Source of the DNA: Pontitalea aquivivens
GTDB taxonomy: Bacteria; Pseudomonadota; Alphaproteobacteria; Rhodobacterales; Rhodobacteraceae
Assembly: GCF_046507575.1 (NCBI RefSeq)
Contig: NZ_JBKFEY010000014.1
Location: 10,812 to 74,811, forward strand
Length of the DNA stretch: 64,000 nt
Reading direction: 5' to 3'
Made by a program: the position numbers and the translations under genes. Each line of letters opens with the position of its first letter. The first letter of the stretch is position 1. Shown here piece after piece: positions 16,425 to 25,470 of this stretch. The notes beneath the pieces are model-generated. The model did not search any database and was not told the DNA's origin. It saw only the letters and a program-made list of their open reading frames with translations.

Positions 16425-17810
16425 TTACATCAGCTTGCGGCGCCGTGTCACCTGAATATCCAGATCCGTGATCTTCTTGCGCAAGGTATTGCGGTTGATC
16501 CCCAGAAGATCCGCACATTTGGCCTGATTTCCGGCCGTGGCCTCCAGCGCGATTTCCAGCAGCGGGGCCTCCATCTCGCGCAGGATGCGGTCATAAAGCC
16601 CCGGCGGCGGCAGGTTTGCGCCGTGCAGGTCGAAATAGCGCCGCAGGTGGCGCGCGATCGAGGCCGCCAGCCGGTCGCCTTCCGGTACGGGGCCGCGGGC
16701 GGGATCGGCGCTTGGCTGGCTGTGCAGCGCGGTCTCGACCTCGGCGCGGGTGATTTCGTCGCCCACCGCGGTCACGGCCAGCCGGCGCAGGGTATTTTCC
16801 AGCTGGCGCACGTTGCCGGGCCAGGAAAAGCCGCGGATCAGCGCCTGCGCCTCGGGCGCCAGGCGGCGCGCGCCCAGGCCTTCGCGTTCGGCGCGCGCCA
16901 GGAAATGATCGGCCAGCAGCGGGATATCCTCGACCCGGTCGCGCAACGGCGGCACGGCCAGCGCGATCCCGCCCAGCCGGTAGAACAGATCACGCCGGAA
17001 GCGCCCGGTTTCCATCAGGGCGGCCAGATCGTGCTGGGTGGTCGCCATGATCCGCGGCGCGGGATCGGGCAGCGCATCCAGCAGGCGCACGACGCGGGCC
17101 TGGGTCTCATCGTCGTAATCGGCCACCTCGTCGAACACGAGGCTGCCGCCCCGCACCCGCCCCAGCAACGCCGCGGGCCCCTCGGCGCCTTGCAGATCGC
17201 CCGCCTGCGCCACCACGAAGGGCAGCGTGCGCCGGTCGGAAAAATCGTGGATCGCACGCGCGATCAGCGATTTGCCGGTGCCGCTTTCGCCCTGGATCAG
17301 CACCGCAAGATCGGCATTCATCACCCGCGCCACCAGCCGATACAGCGCCTGCATCGCCGCCGTGCGCCCCACCAGCGGCAGATCCGATGCCTCGGGGGCC
17401 ACCGCCGCAGCGGGATCGGCCGGGCGCGGAGCGGGCGCGCGACGGCGTCTGGTTTCCAGCGCGCGGGCCGCGCGTTTCATCAGATCGGGCAGATCGAAGG
17501 GCTTGGGCAGATAATCGAAAGCCTCGGCCTCGGCGGCCTGGATCGCGGTCATGATCGTGTTCTGCGCCGAAATCACGATCACCGGCAGGCCGGGGCGTTC
17601 CTTGCCGATGCGGGGCAGCGCCTCAAGGCCATTGCCATCGGGCATGACCACATCGGAAATCACCAGATCGCCCTTGCCCTCTTCGACCCAGCGCATCAGC
17701 GTCGTCAGGCTGGCGGTCGCATGCACCTTGCAGCCCGCCCGGGTCAGGGCCTGGGTCAGCACGGTGCGGATGGTGCGGTCGTCATCGGCGACAAGAACGG
17801 TGCCGTCCAC
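16425..17810 (-). CDS. ntrC: Nitrogen regulator NtrC
   Basis: 461 residues. Receiver domain with acidic pocket ADDD (8-11) and phospho-acceptor D53, AAA+ domain (GESGTGKS, SLVFDEVAD), and a Fis-type helix-turn-helix at the end (NQAKCADLLGINRNTLRKK). It activates ammonium-assimilation and nitrogen-fixation genes when phosphorylated by NtrB, encoded immediately upstream. The stretch between the P-loop and Walker B reads AQAGDLQGAEGPAALLGRV and has no GAFTGA. In Rhodobacter capsulatus the same absence goes with activation of sigma-70 rather than sigma-54 polymerase, so the same is expected here. Confidence 0.96.
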   Translation of the reverse strand: MDGTVLVADDDRTIRTVLTQALTRAGCKVHATASLTTLMRWVEEGKGDLVISDVVMPDGNGLEALPRIGKERPGLPVIVISAQNTIMTAIQAAEAEAFDYLPKPFDLPDLMKRAARALETRRRRAPAPRPADPAAAVAPEASDLPLVGRTAAMQALYRLVARVMNADLAVLIQGESGTGKSLIARAIHDFSDRRTLPFVVAQAGDLQGAEGPAALLGRVRGGSLVFDEVADYDDETQARVVRLLDALPDPAPRIMATTQHDLAALMETGRFRRDLFYRLGGIALAVPPLRDRVEDIPLLADHFLARAEREGLGARRLAPEAQALIRGFSWPGNVRQLENTLRRLAVTAVGDEITRAEVETALHSQPSADPARGPVPEGDRLAASIARHLRRYFDLHGANLPPPGLYDRILREMEAPLLEIALEATAGNQAKCADLLGINRNTLRKKITDLDIQVTRRRKLM

Positions 17811-17813
17811 GGG

Positions 17814-18923
17814 TCACTCCTTCTGGCTGCGGGGGACGACGGGCAGGGAAATGCGGAACACCGTGCGCCCGGGCACGGAATCCACGCTGATCCAGCCGTC
17901 ATGGTCGGATATGATCTTGGACACCAGCGCCAGGCCAAGACCCGTGCCGTTTTCGCGTCCCGAAACGAAGGGCTCAAAGATCGCGCCGGCCAGATCGGGC
18001 GGGATGCCCGGGCCGTCGTCGATGATTTCCACCTGCAAGGGCACCGGCTGACCGCGGCCATCGGCGCCGCGCAGGCGCAGGGCGTGGTCATAGAAGGTGC
18101 GGATGCGGATGGTGCCCCCGGACTGGCCCCCGGTCTGGCCGCCACTTCGTTCCCCGGCCTGCGCGGCCTCGGTCGCATTTTTCAGCAGGTTCAGGAACAC
18201 CTGTGTCAGCTGATCGGCATCGCCCAGCGTCGGCGGCAAGGACGGGTCGTAATCCTCGACGATCCGCATGCCCGCGCCAAAGCCAACCTGGGCGGATTTG
18301 CGCGCCCGGTCCAGCACGTCGTGAATATTGACCGCGCGCCGGTCGGGCGGGCGGACATCGCCGAATTGCTCGACCTGTTCCAGCAGCTTCACGATGCGCC
18401 GCGTCTCATCCACGATCAGGTCGGTCAGTTCGCGGTCCTCGCCCGACAGGCCCATCGCCAGAAGCTGCGCCGCCCCCGCGATTCCCGCCAGCGGGTTCTT
18501 GATTTCATGCGCCAGCATCTCGGCCATGCCGATGGCCGAACGCGCGGCGGACCGGACCATGCTGGCCCGGCCCAGCCGGTCGGCGATTTCACGCGGGGTG
18601 ATCAGGAACAGCACCATCTGGGGATCTTCGCCCAGCGGCGCGGCCTGCAGGTTGCACTGCACCGGCGCGCGTTCGCCGGTGGTCACATCGACATCATTGA
18701 CGAACAGCGCCGCGCGATTGGCGCGGACGCGGGCGAAGACCTCTTCCAGCGGGGCCGAGATCGCCAGCCGTTCGAACAGGCTTTGCCCCTTCAGCGCGCG
18801 CGCCGACAGGTTCAGGAACAGCTCTGCCGCCGGGTTCACCTCGGCCACGCGGTCGGCCCCGTCGATCAGCAGCGCCGGCGTGGGAAGCGAAGCCCAGATG
18901 ATGCCGGGGGCAGGCAGGGTCAT
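17814..18923 (-). CDS. ntrB: Nitrogen regulation histidine kinase/phosphatase NtrB
   Basis: 369 residues, soluble. An N-terminal PAS domain (PTPALLIDGADRVAEVNPAA) precedes HisKA with the phospho-histidine in LAHEIKNPLAGIAG and an ATPase domain (LLKNATEAA, IDDGPGIP, GTGLGLALVSK). It phosphorylates or dephosphorylates NtrC depending on PII signalling of nitrogen status. A GGQTGGQSGG insert lies between the N and G1 boxes of the ATPase domain. The start at 18923 overlaps the nifR3 stop by 4 bp (ATGA); the ntrC start follows the ntrB stop by 3 bp. A longer in-frame reading upstream lies inside the dus gene and was discarded. Confidence 0.95.
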   Translation of the reverse strand: MTLPAPGIIWASLPTPALLIDGADRVAEVNPAAELFLNLSARALKGQSLFERLAISAPLEEVFARVRANRAALFVNDVDVTTGERAPVQCNLQAAPLGEDPQMVLFLITPREIADRLGRASMVRSAARSAIGMAEMLAHEIKNPLAGIAGAAQLLAMGLSGEDRELTDLIVDETRRIVKLLEQVEQFGDVRPPDRRAVNIHDVLDRARKSAQVGFGAGMRIVEDYDPSLPPTLGDADQLTQVFLNLLKNATEAAQAGERSGGQTGGQSGGTIRIRTFYDHALRLRGADGRGQPVPLQVEIIDDGPGIPPDLAGAIFEPFVSGRENGTGLGLALVSKIISDHDGWISVDSVPGRTVFRISLPVVPRSQKE

Positions 18924-19909
18924 GCGGCGATCCTTTCGCCAAAGGCCGCGCGGATCAGCGCCAGCGTCGCCTCGGGCGTTTGCGACACCATCATCTCGGC
19001 GCGCAGCGGTGCCCCGACCTGATCGGCATACCAGCCCAGATGCTTGCGCGCCAGGCGCAGGCCAACGGCACTGCCGTAAAAGCCCAGTATCGCCTCGTAA
19101 TGATCGGAAATGAAATCGGAAAGTGCGTCGCCTTCGGGGATGGACGGGGCCGGCGCGCCATGCAGCGCATGGGCGATCTGGGCCAGCCGCCAGGGCGCGC
19201 CCTGCGCCCCGCGCCCGACCATCACCCCATCCGCCCCCGAGACCGCCCGCGCCGCGCGCGCCGATGCCGCATCGACGATGTCGCCATTGGCGATCACCGG
19301 GATCGACACCGCCCGCCTGACCGCCGCGATCGCCGCCCAATCGGCCTGACCCTTGTAGAACTGCATCCGTGTGCGGCCATGGATCACCACCATCCGCACG
19401 CCCGCGGCCTCGGCCCTTTGGGCGATGTCGGGCGCGTTGCGGCTGTCGTCGTCCCAGCCCAGCCGCATCTTGAGCGTGACCGGCAGGTCCACCGCGCCCG
19501 TTACCGCCTCGATCAGGCGCAGGGCATGGTCGGGATCGCGCATCAGCGCCGAGCCGGAATAGCCCCCCGTCACCTTCTTCGCCGGGCAACCCATGTTGAT
19601 GTCGATGATCCGCGCGCCCATGTCGGCCACGATCCTGGCGGCCTCGGCCATCGGGCGCGCCTCGCGGCCGGCAAGCTGCACCGAACTGGGCAGGTCCAGT
19701 CCCAGTTCCACCCGCGCCTTGGCCCGGACGGATGGTTTCGCCGTCAGCATCTCGCCCGAGGCGACCATTTCCGACACCACCAGCCCCGCGCCGAACCGCG
19801 CCACCATGCGGCGGAACGGCAGATCGGTGATGCCCGCCATCGGCGCCAGAAACACCGGCGGGGTCAGGGCAAGATCGCCAAGGCGGATGGGGGATGCGGC
19901 AGCGGTCAC
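18920..19909 (-). CDS. dusB: tRNA-dihydrouridine synthase (NifR3/DusB type)
   Basis: 329 residues, TIM-barrel flavoenzyme that reduces uridines in the tRNA D-loop using NADPH. The N-terminal motif APMAGITDLPFR, catalytic cysteine in NMGCPAKKVTGGYSG and the FMN-site motifs HGRTR and GVMVGRGAQG are present. This gene, called nifR3 in Rhodobacter capsulatus, heads the ntrBC operon; its link to nitrogen control is positional. The GTG start at 19909 has AAAGGAT five bases upstream; an in-frame ATG further upstream gives an unconvincing N terminus. Confidence 0.94.
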   Translation of the reverse strand: MTAAASPIRLGDLALTPPVFLAPMAGITDLPFRRMVARFGAGLVVSEMVASGEMLTAKPSVRAKARVELGLDLPSSVQLAGREARPMAEAARIVADMGARIIDINMGCPAKKVTGGYSGSALMRDPDHALRLIEAVTGAVDLPVTLKMRLGWDDDSRNAPDIAQRAEAAGVRMVVIHGRTRMQFYKGQADWAAIAAVRRAVSIPVIANGDIVDAASARAARAVSGADGVMVGRGAQGAPWRLAQIAHALHGAPAPSIPEGDALSDFISDHYEAILGFYGSAVGLRLARKHLGWYADQVGAPLRAEMMVSQTPEATLALIRAAFGERIAA

Positions 19910-20097
19910 GATGTATCCTTTCGGGCCCCAGCTAAACGCGATGCGGGGGCGTCTCAAACAATCTGGGCGTTTTTGGCGGCAAAAAACAGCAGTTGCACAA
20001 AAAATAATCACATGGCTGCCCCGAAATGCGACAAAAGCCTCGATTGCACCGCGGGCAGCTATCGCCTAAGCCATTGGCGCGGATTTGTGGAGGGTGC

Positions 20098-21225
20098 ATG
20101 ACAACGGCCGTGATCATTGTCGCCGCCGGGCGCGGCAGCCGCGCGGGCGGCGGGCTGGCCAAGCAATGGCGTCCCTTGGGCGGGCGGACCGTTCTGGCGC
20201 GGACGGTCGCGGCCTTTGCGGGCCTGGACCGCGTCGTCGTGGTGCTGCACCCGGATGAGATGATCCGCGGGCTTGAGGAATTCGGCGGGGCGGTGACGCT
20301 GGTGGCGGGCGGGCAGACCCGGTCGCAAAGCGTCAGGAACGCCCTGGAGGCCCTTGACGGGGCAGGGATTTCCAAGGTTCTGATCCATGATGGCGCGCGC
20401 CCGCTTGTGCCGCGCGCGGTGATCGCGGCGGTGCTGGCGGCGCTGGATCATGCGCCCGCGGCCGCGCCCGCGCTGGCGGTGACGGACGCATTGTGGCGCG
20501 GCGAAGATGGCCGGGTGACCGGCACCGCCGACCGCGACGGGCTTTATCGCGCGCAGACCCCGCAGGGCTTTCACTTTGACACGATCCTGGCCGCCTGTCG
20601 CGCCCATCCCGGGGACGCGGCCGATGATGTGGAAATCGCGCGCCGGGCGGGACTTGCGGTGGACATCGTCCCCGGCGCAGAGGACAATCTGAAAATCACC
20701 TGGCCCGAGGATTTCGCCCGGGCCGAGCGCATTCTGGGGGCCGCGATGGATGTAAGGCTGGGCAATGGCTATGATGTGCATGCCTTTTGCGAGGGCGATC
20801 ACGTTATCCTGTGTGGGGTGAAAATTCCGCATTCCAAAGGGCTTATGGGCCATTCCGATGCCGATGTGGGGATGCATGCGCTGACCGATGCGATCTATGG
20901 CGCGCTGGCGGCGGGCGATATCGGCCGGCATTTCCCCCCCTCGGACCCGCAGTGGAAGGGCGCGGCCTCGGAAATCTTTCTGGCCCATGCCGCGAAACTG
21001 GCCGGGGGCAAAGGCTATCGCATCGGCAATGTCGATGTGACGCTGATCTGCGAGCGCCCGAAGATCGGCCCTCATGCCCTTGAAATGGAAACGGAACTTG
21101 CCCGCATCATGGGGGTTGGACCGGATCGGGTGTCGGTCAAGGCGACCACCTCGGAACGGCTGGGGTTCACGGGCCGCGAGGAAGGTATCGCGGCCATCGC
21201 AACGGCAACATTGGTGCGCGCATGA
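20098..21225 (+). CDS. ispDF: Bifunctional IspD/IspF isoprenoid enzyme
   Basis: 375 residues, a fusion common in alphaproteobacteria. Residues 1-~215 are IspD (2-C-methyl-D-erythritol 4-phosphate cytidylyltransferase: VIIVAAGRGSRAGG, LIHDGARPLV, TPQGF). From MDVRLGNGYDVHAF to the end is IspF (2,4-cyclodiphosphate synthase: metal-binding DVH and GHSDADVGMHALTDA). Steps 3 and 5 of the MEP pathway are joined although the intervening kinase IspE is separate. The ATG at 20098 follows GGAGGGTGC. It begins a tightly coupled run with pgpA and pncC (4-bp overlaps). Confidence 0.97.
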   Translation: MTTAVIIVAAGRGSRAGGGLAKQWRPLGGRTVLARTVAAFAGLDRVVVVLHPDEMIRGLEEFGGAVTLVAGGQTRSQSVRNALEALDGAGISKVLIHDGARPLVPRAVIAAVLAALDHAPAAAPALAVTDALWRGEDGRVTGTADRDGLYRAQTPQGFHFDTILAACRAHPGDAADDVEIARRAGLAVDIVPGAEDNLKITWPEDFARAERILGAAMDVRLGNGYDVHAFCEGDHVILCGVKIPHSKGLMGHSDADVGMHALTDAIYGALAAGDIGRHFPPSDPQWKGAASEIFLAHAAKLAGGKGYRIGNVDVTLICERPKIGPHALEMETELARIMGVGPDRVSVKATTSERLGFTGREEGIAAIATATLVRA

Positions 21226-21719
21226 TCCGGGTAATCAACACCTTTTTCGGTGTGGGGCTGATGCGGCCCGCACCAGGCACCTGGGGATCGGCGGCGGCGC
21301 TGGTACTGGGCGTCGCGATCGACCGCTACATCGGTTTCTGGGCGCTGGTCGCGGCCACGGTCGCGGTGACCGCCCTTGGTTTCTGGTCGGTGGGCCGGGA
21401 ACTGCACGGCCGCCCCGGCGAGGATCCATCCGAGATTGTCATCGATGAAGTCGCGGGCCAGTGGCTGGCGCTGCTGTTCCCCGCCGCCGCCTTCTGGGCG
21501 CGGGGGCTGGAAGACTGGGCCGTGGTCGCCTATCCCGGCTGGGTCGCGGCCTTTGTCTTTTTCCGCCTGTTCGACATCTGGAAACCCTGGCTTGTGGGCC
21601 GGGCCGACCGGCGCGGCGATGCGGCGGGCGTGATGCTGGACGACCTGTGGGCCGGGGTCTTTGCCGGCCTTGCCACGATGGTCGCGGCCGGCGTGGCCCA
21701 CGGGATTCTGATGCGATGA
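21222..21719 (+). CDS. pgpA: Phosphatidylglycerophosphatase A
   Basis: 165 residues with several membrane segments. PgpA removes the phosphate from phosphatidylglycerol phosphate, the last step to phosphatidylglycerol. The family pattern MRPAPGTWGSAAAL near the N terminus and DPSEIVIDEVAGQWLAL (metal site) and FFRLFDIWKPW are all present. It overlaps the ispDF stop by 4 bp and pncC at its own end, so the three are probably translated together although their pathways differ. Confidence 0.93.
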   Translation: MIRVINTFFGVGLMRPAPGTWGSAAALVLGVAIDRYIGFWALVAATVAVTALGFWSVGRELHGRPGEDPSEIVIDEVAGQWLALLFPAAAFWARGLEDWAVVAYPGWVAAFVFFRLFDIWKPWLVGRADRRGDAAGVMLDDLWAGVFAGLATMVAAGVAHGILMR

Positions 21720-22186
21720 CCCCCGCCGATATCCTGACCGCCGCCAAGGCACGCGGCCTGCGCATCGCCACCGCCGAAAGCTGCACGGGCGGCATGGTCG
21801 CGGTGGCGCTGACCGATGTGGCGGGATCGTCGGCGGTGCTGGACCGGGGCTTTGTCACCTATTCCAACGCCGCGAAACAGGACATGCTGGGTGTGCGGGC
21901 GGGCACGCTGGCCGCCCATGGCGCGGTATCCGAAGCGGTGGCACAGGAAATGGCCGAAGGCGCGCTGGCCCGTTCGCTGGCCGATCTGGCGGTGGCGATC
22001 ACCGGAATCGCCGGCCCCGGCGGGTCCGAATTCAAACCCGAGGGGCGCGTTTGCTTTGCCCTGGCACACAAGGGAACGCCCACCATCACGGAAACCATCG
22101 ACTTCGGCGCGCTGGGGCGCGACCGGGTGCGCCACGCCGCGCGCGATCATGCGCTGGCGCTGCTGGGCCGCGCGCTTCAGCCGTAA
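21716..22186 (+). CDS. pncC: CinA C-terminal family nicotinamide-nucleotide amidohydrolase
   Basis: 156 residues, the stand-alone C-terminal domain of CinA. Motifs TAESCTGGMVAVALTDVAGSS and ITGIAGPGG are diagnostic. The family deamidates nicotinamide mononucleotide to nicotinate mononucleotide, recycling NAD breakdown products. The start at 21716 overlaps the pgpA stop; the 3' end overlaps the convergent COQ10-like gene by 10 bp. Confidence 0.9.
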   Translation: MTPADILTAAKARGLRIATAESCTGGMVAVALTDVAGSSAVLDRGFVTYSNAAKQDMLGVRAGTLAAHGAVSEAVAQEMAEGALARSLADLAVAITGIAGPGGSEFKPEGRVCFALAHKGTPTITETIDFGALGRDRVRHAARDHALALLGRALQP

Positions 22187-22626
22187 AGCGCGCGGGCGCG
22201 ATCCTCGAACGCGCGCACGATCCGGCGCATCGCCTCATCAAAGACCACGCCGATCACCTTTTGCAGGATGGCGTTGCGGAATTCGAAATCGACGAAGAAT
22301 TCCACCTGACAGCCCCCGCCTTCACGATCCGCGAATTGCCACCAGCTGCGCAGGTATTTGAACGGCCCGTCCAGATATTCCGTATCGATCCGCTGGCGTT
22401 CCGGCCAAAGCGTAACCCGGCTGCCAAAGCGTTCGCGGAAGACCTTGAAGGAAATCACCAGATCGGCCTCCAGCACCTCGGACCCGTCAACCTGCAGCGC
22501 GCGCGACCGGATCCGCGCGGCCGAATTCCAGGGCAGGAATTCGGGATAGCGCCCGACATCGGCGACCAGATCATACATCTGCCGCGCGCTGTAGGGCATG
22601 ACCCGCTGTTCGGAATGGCTGGGCAT
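22177..22626 (-). CDS. COQ10/RatA-like START-domain protein
   Basis: 149 residues forming one polyketide-cyclase/START fold: MPSHSEQRVMPYSARQMYDL, then DVGRYPEFLPWN and a C-terminal helix (IGVVFDEAMRRIVRAFEDRA). Mitochondrial COQ10 binds coenzyme Q and aids its delivery; E. coli RatA, a homologue, was described as a ribosome-association toxin. For an alphaproteobacterium the ubiquinone-binding role is the likelier one. The ATG at 22626 was chosen because homologous sequence begins there. Confidence 0.85.
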   Translation of the reverse strand: MPSHSEQRVMPYSARQMYDLVADVGRYPEFLPWNSAARIRSRALQVDGSEVLEADLVISFKVFRERFGSRVTLWPERQRIDTEYLDGPFKYLRSWWQFADREGGGCQVEFFVDFEFRNAILQKVIGVVFDEAMRRIVRAFEDRARALYG

Positions 22627-22713
22627 CGCTGATCCGTTTCCGCCGTGACTTGCGGGGTTTCTTTGCGGTAAAGAGGGGGCGGAAATCAAGGCCCCCCACA
22701 GGAAAATGCCACG

Positions 22714-23253
22714 ATGACGCAGCGCGCCCATGTGATTGATCAGATGATTTCGGCCAAGAAGATCGCCGCCCGCGTCGAGGCGCTGGCGCATGAAATCACC
22801 GAGGCCTTCGCCAGCACCGACAAGCTGGTGGTGGTGGGGCTGTTGCGCGGATCTTTCGTCTTCATCGCCGATCTGGTGCGTGAAATCGACCTGCCGGTCG
22901 AGGTCGATTTTCTCGAAGCCTCCAGCTATGGCGATGCGATGACCTCAAGCCGCGAGGTGCGAATCCTCAAGGATCTGCGCGCCCCGATCGAGGGGCGCGA
23001 TGTGCTGGTGGTCGAGGATATTGTCGATACCGGGCACACGCTGAACCATGTGATGGGCCTGCTGCGCGCGCGCAACCCCCGCCGGATCGAATGCTGCGCG
23101 CTGCTGGACAAGCCGTCGCGGCGCGAAGCCGATGTGCGCGCCACCTGGACGGGGTTCGAAATTCCCGACGAATTCGTGGTGGGTTACGGTATCGACTTTG
23201 CCCAGCGCAACCGCAACCTGCCCTTCATCGGCAAGGTCCGGTTCACCGAATGA
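22714..23253 (+). CDS. hpt: Hypoxanthine phosphoribosyltransferase
   Basis: 179 residues, type I phosphoribosyltransferase for purine salvage (hypoxanthine, possibly guanine, plus PRPP to the nucleotide). The PRPP-binding motif VLVVEDIVDTGHTL is intact; LVVVGLLRGSFVFIADL is the PPi loop and the C-terminal IPDEFVVGYGIDFAQ the base-specificity segment. A short membrane-protein gene overlaps its stop codon by 4 bp. Confidence 0.94.
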   Translation: MTQRAHVIDQMISAKKIAARVEALAHEITEAFASTDKLVVVGLLRGSFVFIADLVREIDLPVEVDFLEASSYGDAMTSSREVRILKDLRAPIEGRDVLVVEDIVDTGHTLNHVMGLLRARNPRRIECCALLDKPSRREADVRATWTGFEIPDEFVVGYGIDFAQRNRNLPFIGKVRFTE

Positions 23254-23429
23254 ACCTGACCTGGCTGCTGCGCATGGCGAAATGGGCACGCCATCCGCCC
23301 TCGCCGCGGATGGTGAAGATCGCGGCCATCGCGGTGGCCGCCGCGCTGGCGGTTGTGGCGCTGGACTGGCTGGGCCTCTGGCCCGGTTGGGCGCGCGTCG
23401 AAAAGCTGCCGCGCGCGCCCCGCCCCTGA
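23250..23429 (+). CDS. Small single-span membrane protein
   Basis: 59 residues. A basic N terminus (RMAKWARHPPSPRMVK) precedes one hydrophobic helix (about residues 23-43) and a short tail ending in KLPRAPRP. Start overlaps the hpt stop (ATGA), so it is probably co-translated. I do not recognise a family with a known role. Confidence 0.65.
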   Translation: MNLTWLLRMAKWARHPPSPRMVKIAAIAVAAALAVVALDWLGLWPGWARVEKLPRAPRP

Positions 23430-23521
23430 CGCCACCCCCTGACCCGGGCCCGTGCAGGTTGCATCAGGCAGCCCAAGGCCGCACACTGTCCCCACAACCC
23501 TGGCCCGAGACGGAGAAGCCG

Positions 23522-24409
23522 ATGCGCCGCAGTCTGATGATCCTGGCCCTGGCCGGTGCCGCAGCCCTTGGCGCGGCGCTGGTCGTGACGCGCCCGCAAC
23601 GGATGGATGCGACCGATCTGGCCGGGCTTTCCGGCGATGCCGCGCGCGGCGAGACGGTGTTTCTGGCCGCAGGCTGCGGATCGTGCCACATGGCGCCGGG
23701 CGCGCGCGATGATGCACAGCGGGTGATGACAGGCGGCCAGAAATTTGCCTCGCCCTTCGGAACCTTCCTTGCGCCCAACATCTCGCCCTCGGACCAGGGG
23801 ATCGCGGGATGGACCGCGACCGATCTGGCCAATGCGCTGATCAAGGGCACGGGGCGCGCGGGCCAGCATCTTTACCCCGCCCTGCCCTATGGCGCCTATG
23901 CAAGGATGACCGCGCAGGATGTGACCGACCTGCACGCCTTCCTGATGACCCTGCCCCCCGATCCAACCCCCAGCGCGCCACATGACATCGGCTTTCCCTT
24001 CAACATCCGCCTGGCCCTTGGCGGCTGGAAAGCTTTGTTCCTGAACGATGACTGGGTGATCACGGGCGATCTTGACCCTGCGGAAACCCGCGGCCGCTAT
24101 CTGGCCGAGGCGCTGGGCCATTGCGGTGAATGCCACACCCCGCGCAATGTCCTGGGCGGGCTGGACCGCAGCCGCTGGCTGGCGGGCGGTCCCGATCCTT
24201 CGGGCACGGGCACGATCCCCAATATCACGCCGGCGAAACTGACCTGGACCGAGGAAGATATCGCCGCCTATCTGGAAACCGGCTTCACCCCCGATTACGA
24301 CAGCGTCGGCGGCCATATGGCCCATGTCGTGTCGAACTTCGCCCAACTGCAGCCCGAAGACCGGCGCGCCGTTGCCGCCTATCTGAAACGCGTGCCGCCG
24401 GTTGATTGA
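23522..24409 (+). CDS. Dihaem c-type cytochrome
   Basis: 295 residues with an N-terminal signal/anchor (MILALAGAAALGAALVV) and two CXXCH haem sites: CGSCH near residue 52 and CGECH near residue 202. Each heads a cytochrome c domain, so it is an exported dihaem electron carrier. The layout resembles the cytochrome subunits of membrane alcohol or aldehyde dehydrogenases, but no dehydrogenase gene is adjacent, so its donor is unknown. The ATG at 23522 follows GACGGAGAAGCCG. Convergent with lipA. Confidence 0.9.
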   Translation: MRRSLMILALAGAAALGAALVVTRPQRMDATDLAGLSGDAARGETVFLAAGCGSCHMAPGARDDAQRVMTGGQKFASPFGTFLAPNISPSDQGIAGWTATDLANALIKGTGRAGQHLYPALPYGAYARMTAQDVTDLHAFLMTLPPDPTPSAPHDIGFPFNIRLALGGWKALFLNDDWVITGDLDPAETRGRYLAEALGHCGECHTPRNVLGGLDRSRWLAGGPDPSGTGTIPNITPAKLTWTEEDIAAYLETGFTPDYDSVGGHMAHVVSNFAQLQPEDRRAVAAYLKRVPPVD

Positions 24410-24441
24410 GCCCCGGTTGACGGTCGCCCGCGCGCGCGGCC

Positions 24442-25398
24442 TCAGCCCCGGCCCAGCTTTTCCAGACGCGCCGCCCGCAGCCGCGCGAAATCCTCACCCG
24501 CGTGATAGGATGACCGCGTCAGCGGCGTGGCCGAAACCATCAGGAAGCCCTTGCCATAGGCCGCGCGCTCATAATCCCTGAACTCCTCGGGGGTGACGAA
24601 GCGGTCGACACGGTGGTGCTTGGGGGTCGGCTGCAGATACTGGCCAATGGTCAGGAAATCGACATCGGCCGCGCGCATGTCATCCATCACCTGCAAGACG
24701 CCCTGACGATCCTCGCCCAGGCCCACCATGATGCCCGACTTGGTGAACATCGCCGGATCCAGCTCTTTCACGCGCTGCAACAGGCGCAGGCTGTGGAAAT
24801 AGCGCGCGCCGGGGCGCACGGTTGGATAAAGGCCCGGCACGGTTTCCAGATTGTGGTTGAAGACATCGGGCCGCGCCTCGACCACCTTTTCCAGCGCCTC
24901 GGGACCGCATTTCAGGAAATCGGGGGTCAGGATCTCGATCGTGGTATCGGGGCTGCGGTGGCGGACCGCGCGGATCGTCTGGGCGAAATGCTCGGCCCCG
25001 CCATCCCCCAGATCGTCGCGGTCGACCGAGGTGATCACGACATGCTTCAGCCCCAGCGTCTGTACGGCATGGGCCACACGGCCCGGCTCGAACGCGTCCA
25101 GCGCGTCGGGCTTGCCGGTGGCGATATTGCAAAACGAACATCCGCGCGTGCAGATATCGCCCATGATCATCATGGTGGCGTGGCCCGCGCTCCAGCATTC
25201 GCCGACATTGGGGCAGCCCGCCTCTTCGCAAACCGTCACCAGCTTGTTGGTCTTCAGGATCTCGCGCGTGTCCTTGTAGCCCTGCGAGGTCGGTGCCTTG
25301 ACCCGGATCCAGGCCGGTTTCTTCGGCTGTTCCTGATCGGGACGATGCGCCTTTTCCGGATGACGCTGGCCGGGGATCTTTAGGTCGCGCGGGCTCAT
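24442..25398 (-). CDS. lipA: Lipoyl synthase
   Basis: 318 residues. Radical-SAM enzyme that inserts two sulfurs into octanoyl groups on E2/H proteins. Auxiliary cluster cysteines C57, C62 and C68 (CEEAGCPNVGEC), radical-SAM cysteines C83, C87 and C90 (CTRGCSFC) and the C-terminal serine ligand motif RSSYHAG are all present. It depends on Fe-S assembly, for which this window holds the machinery. A double copy of the dispersed palindromic repeat lies directly upstream of its start. Confidence 0.97.
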   Translation of the reverse strand: MSPRDLKIPGQRHPEKAHRPDQEQPKKPAWIRVKAPTSQGYKDTREILKTNKLVTVCEEAGCPNVGECWSAGHATMMIMGDICTRGCSFCNIATGKPDALDAFEPGRVAHAVQTLGLKHVVITSVDRDDLGDGGAEHFAQTIRAVRHRSPDTTIEILTPDFLKCGPEALEKVVEARPDVFNHNLETVPGLYPTVRPGARYFHSLRLLQRVKELDPAMFTKSGIMVGLGEDRQGVLQVMDDMRAADVDFLTIGQYLQPTPKHHRVDRFVTPEEFRDYERAAYGKGFLMVSATPLTRSSYHAGEDFARLRAARLEKLGRG

Positions 25399-25470
25399 GG
25401 GGCACTCCTGCAGCTGCTGGGGCAGATGTAACGCGTTCGGGCGGACTTGTCCAAGGGATGCGACGCAAAA

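Noticed and set aside
13760..19022. Very long open frames on the plus strand opposite ntrX/ntrY and ntrC/ntrB (over 800 codons each)
   Set aside because: They mirror the codon periodicity of GC-rich genes on the other strand, give Gln/His/Arg-rich peptides without motifs, and the opposite frames encode clear two-component proteins.
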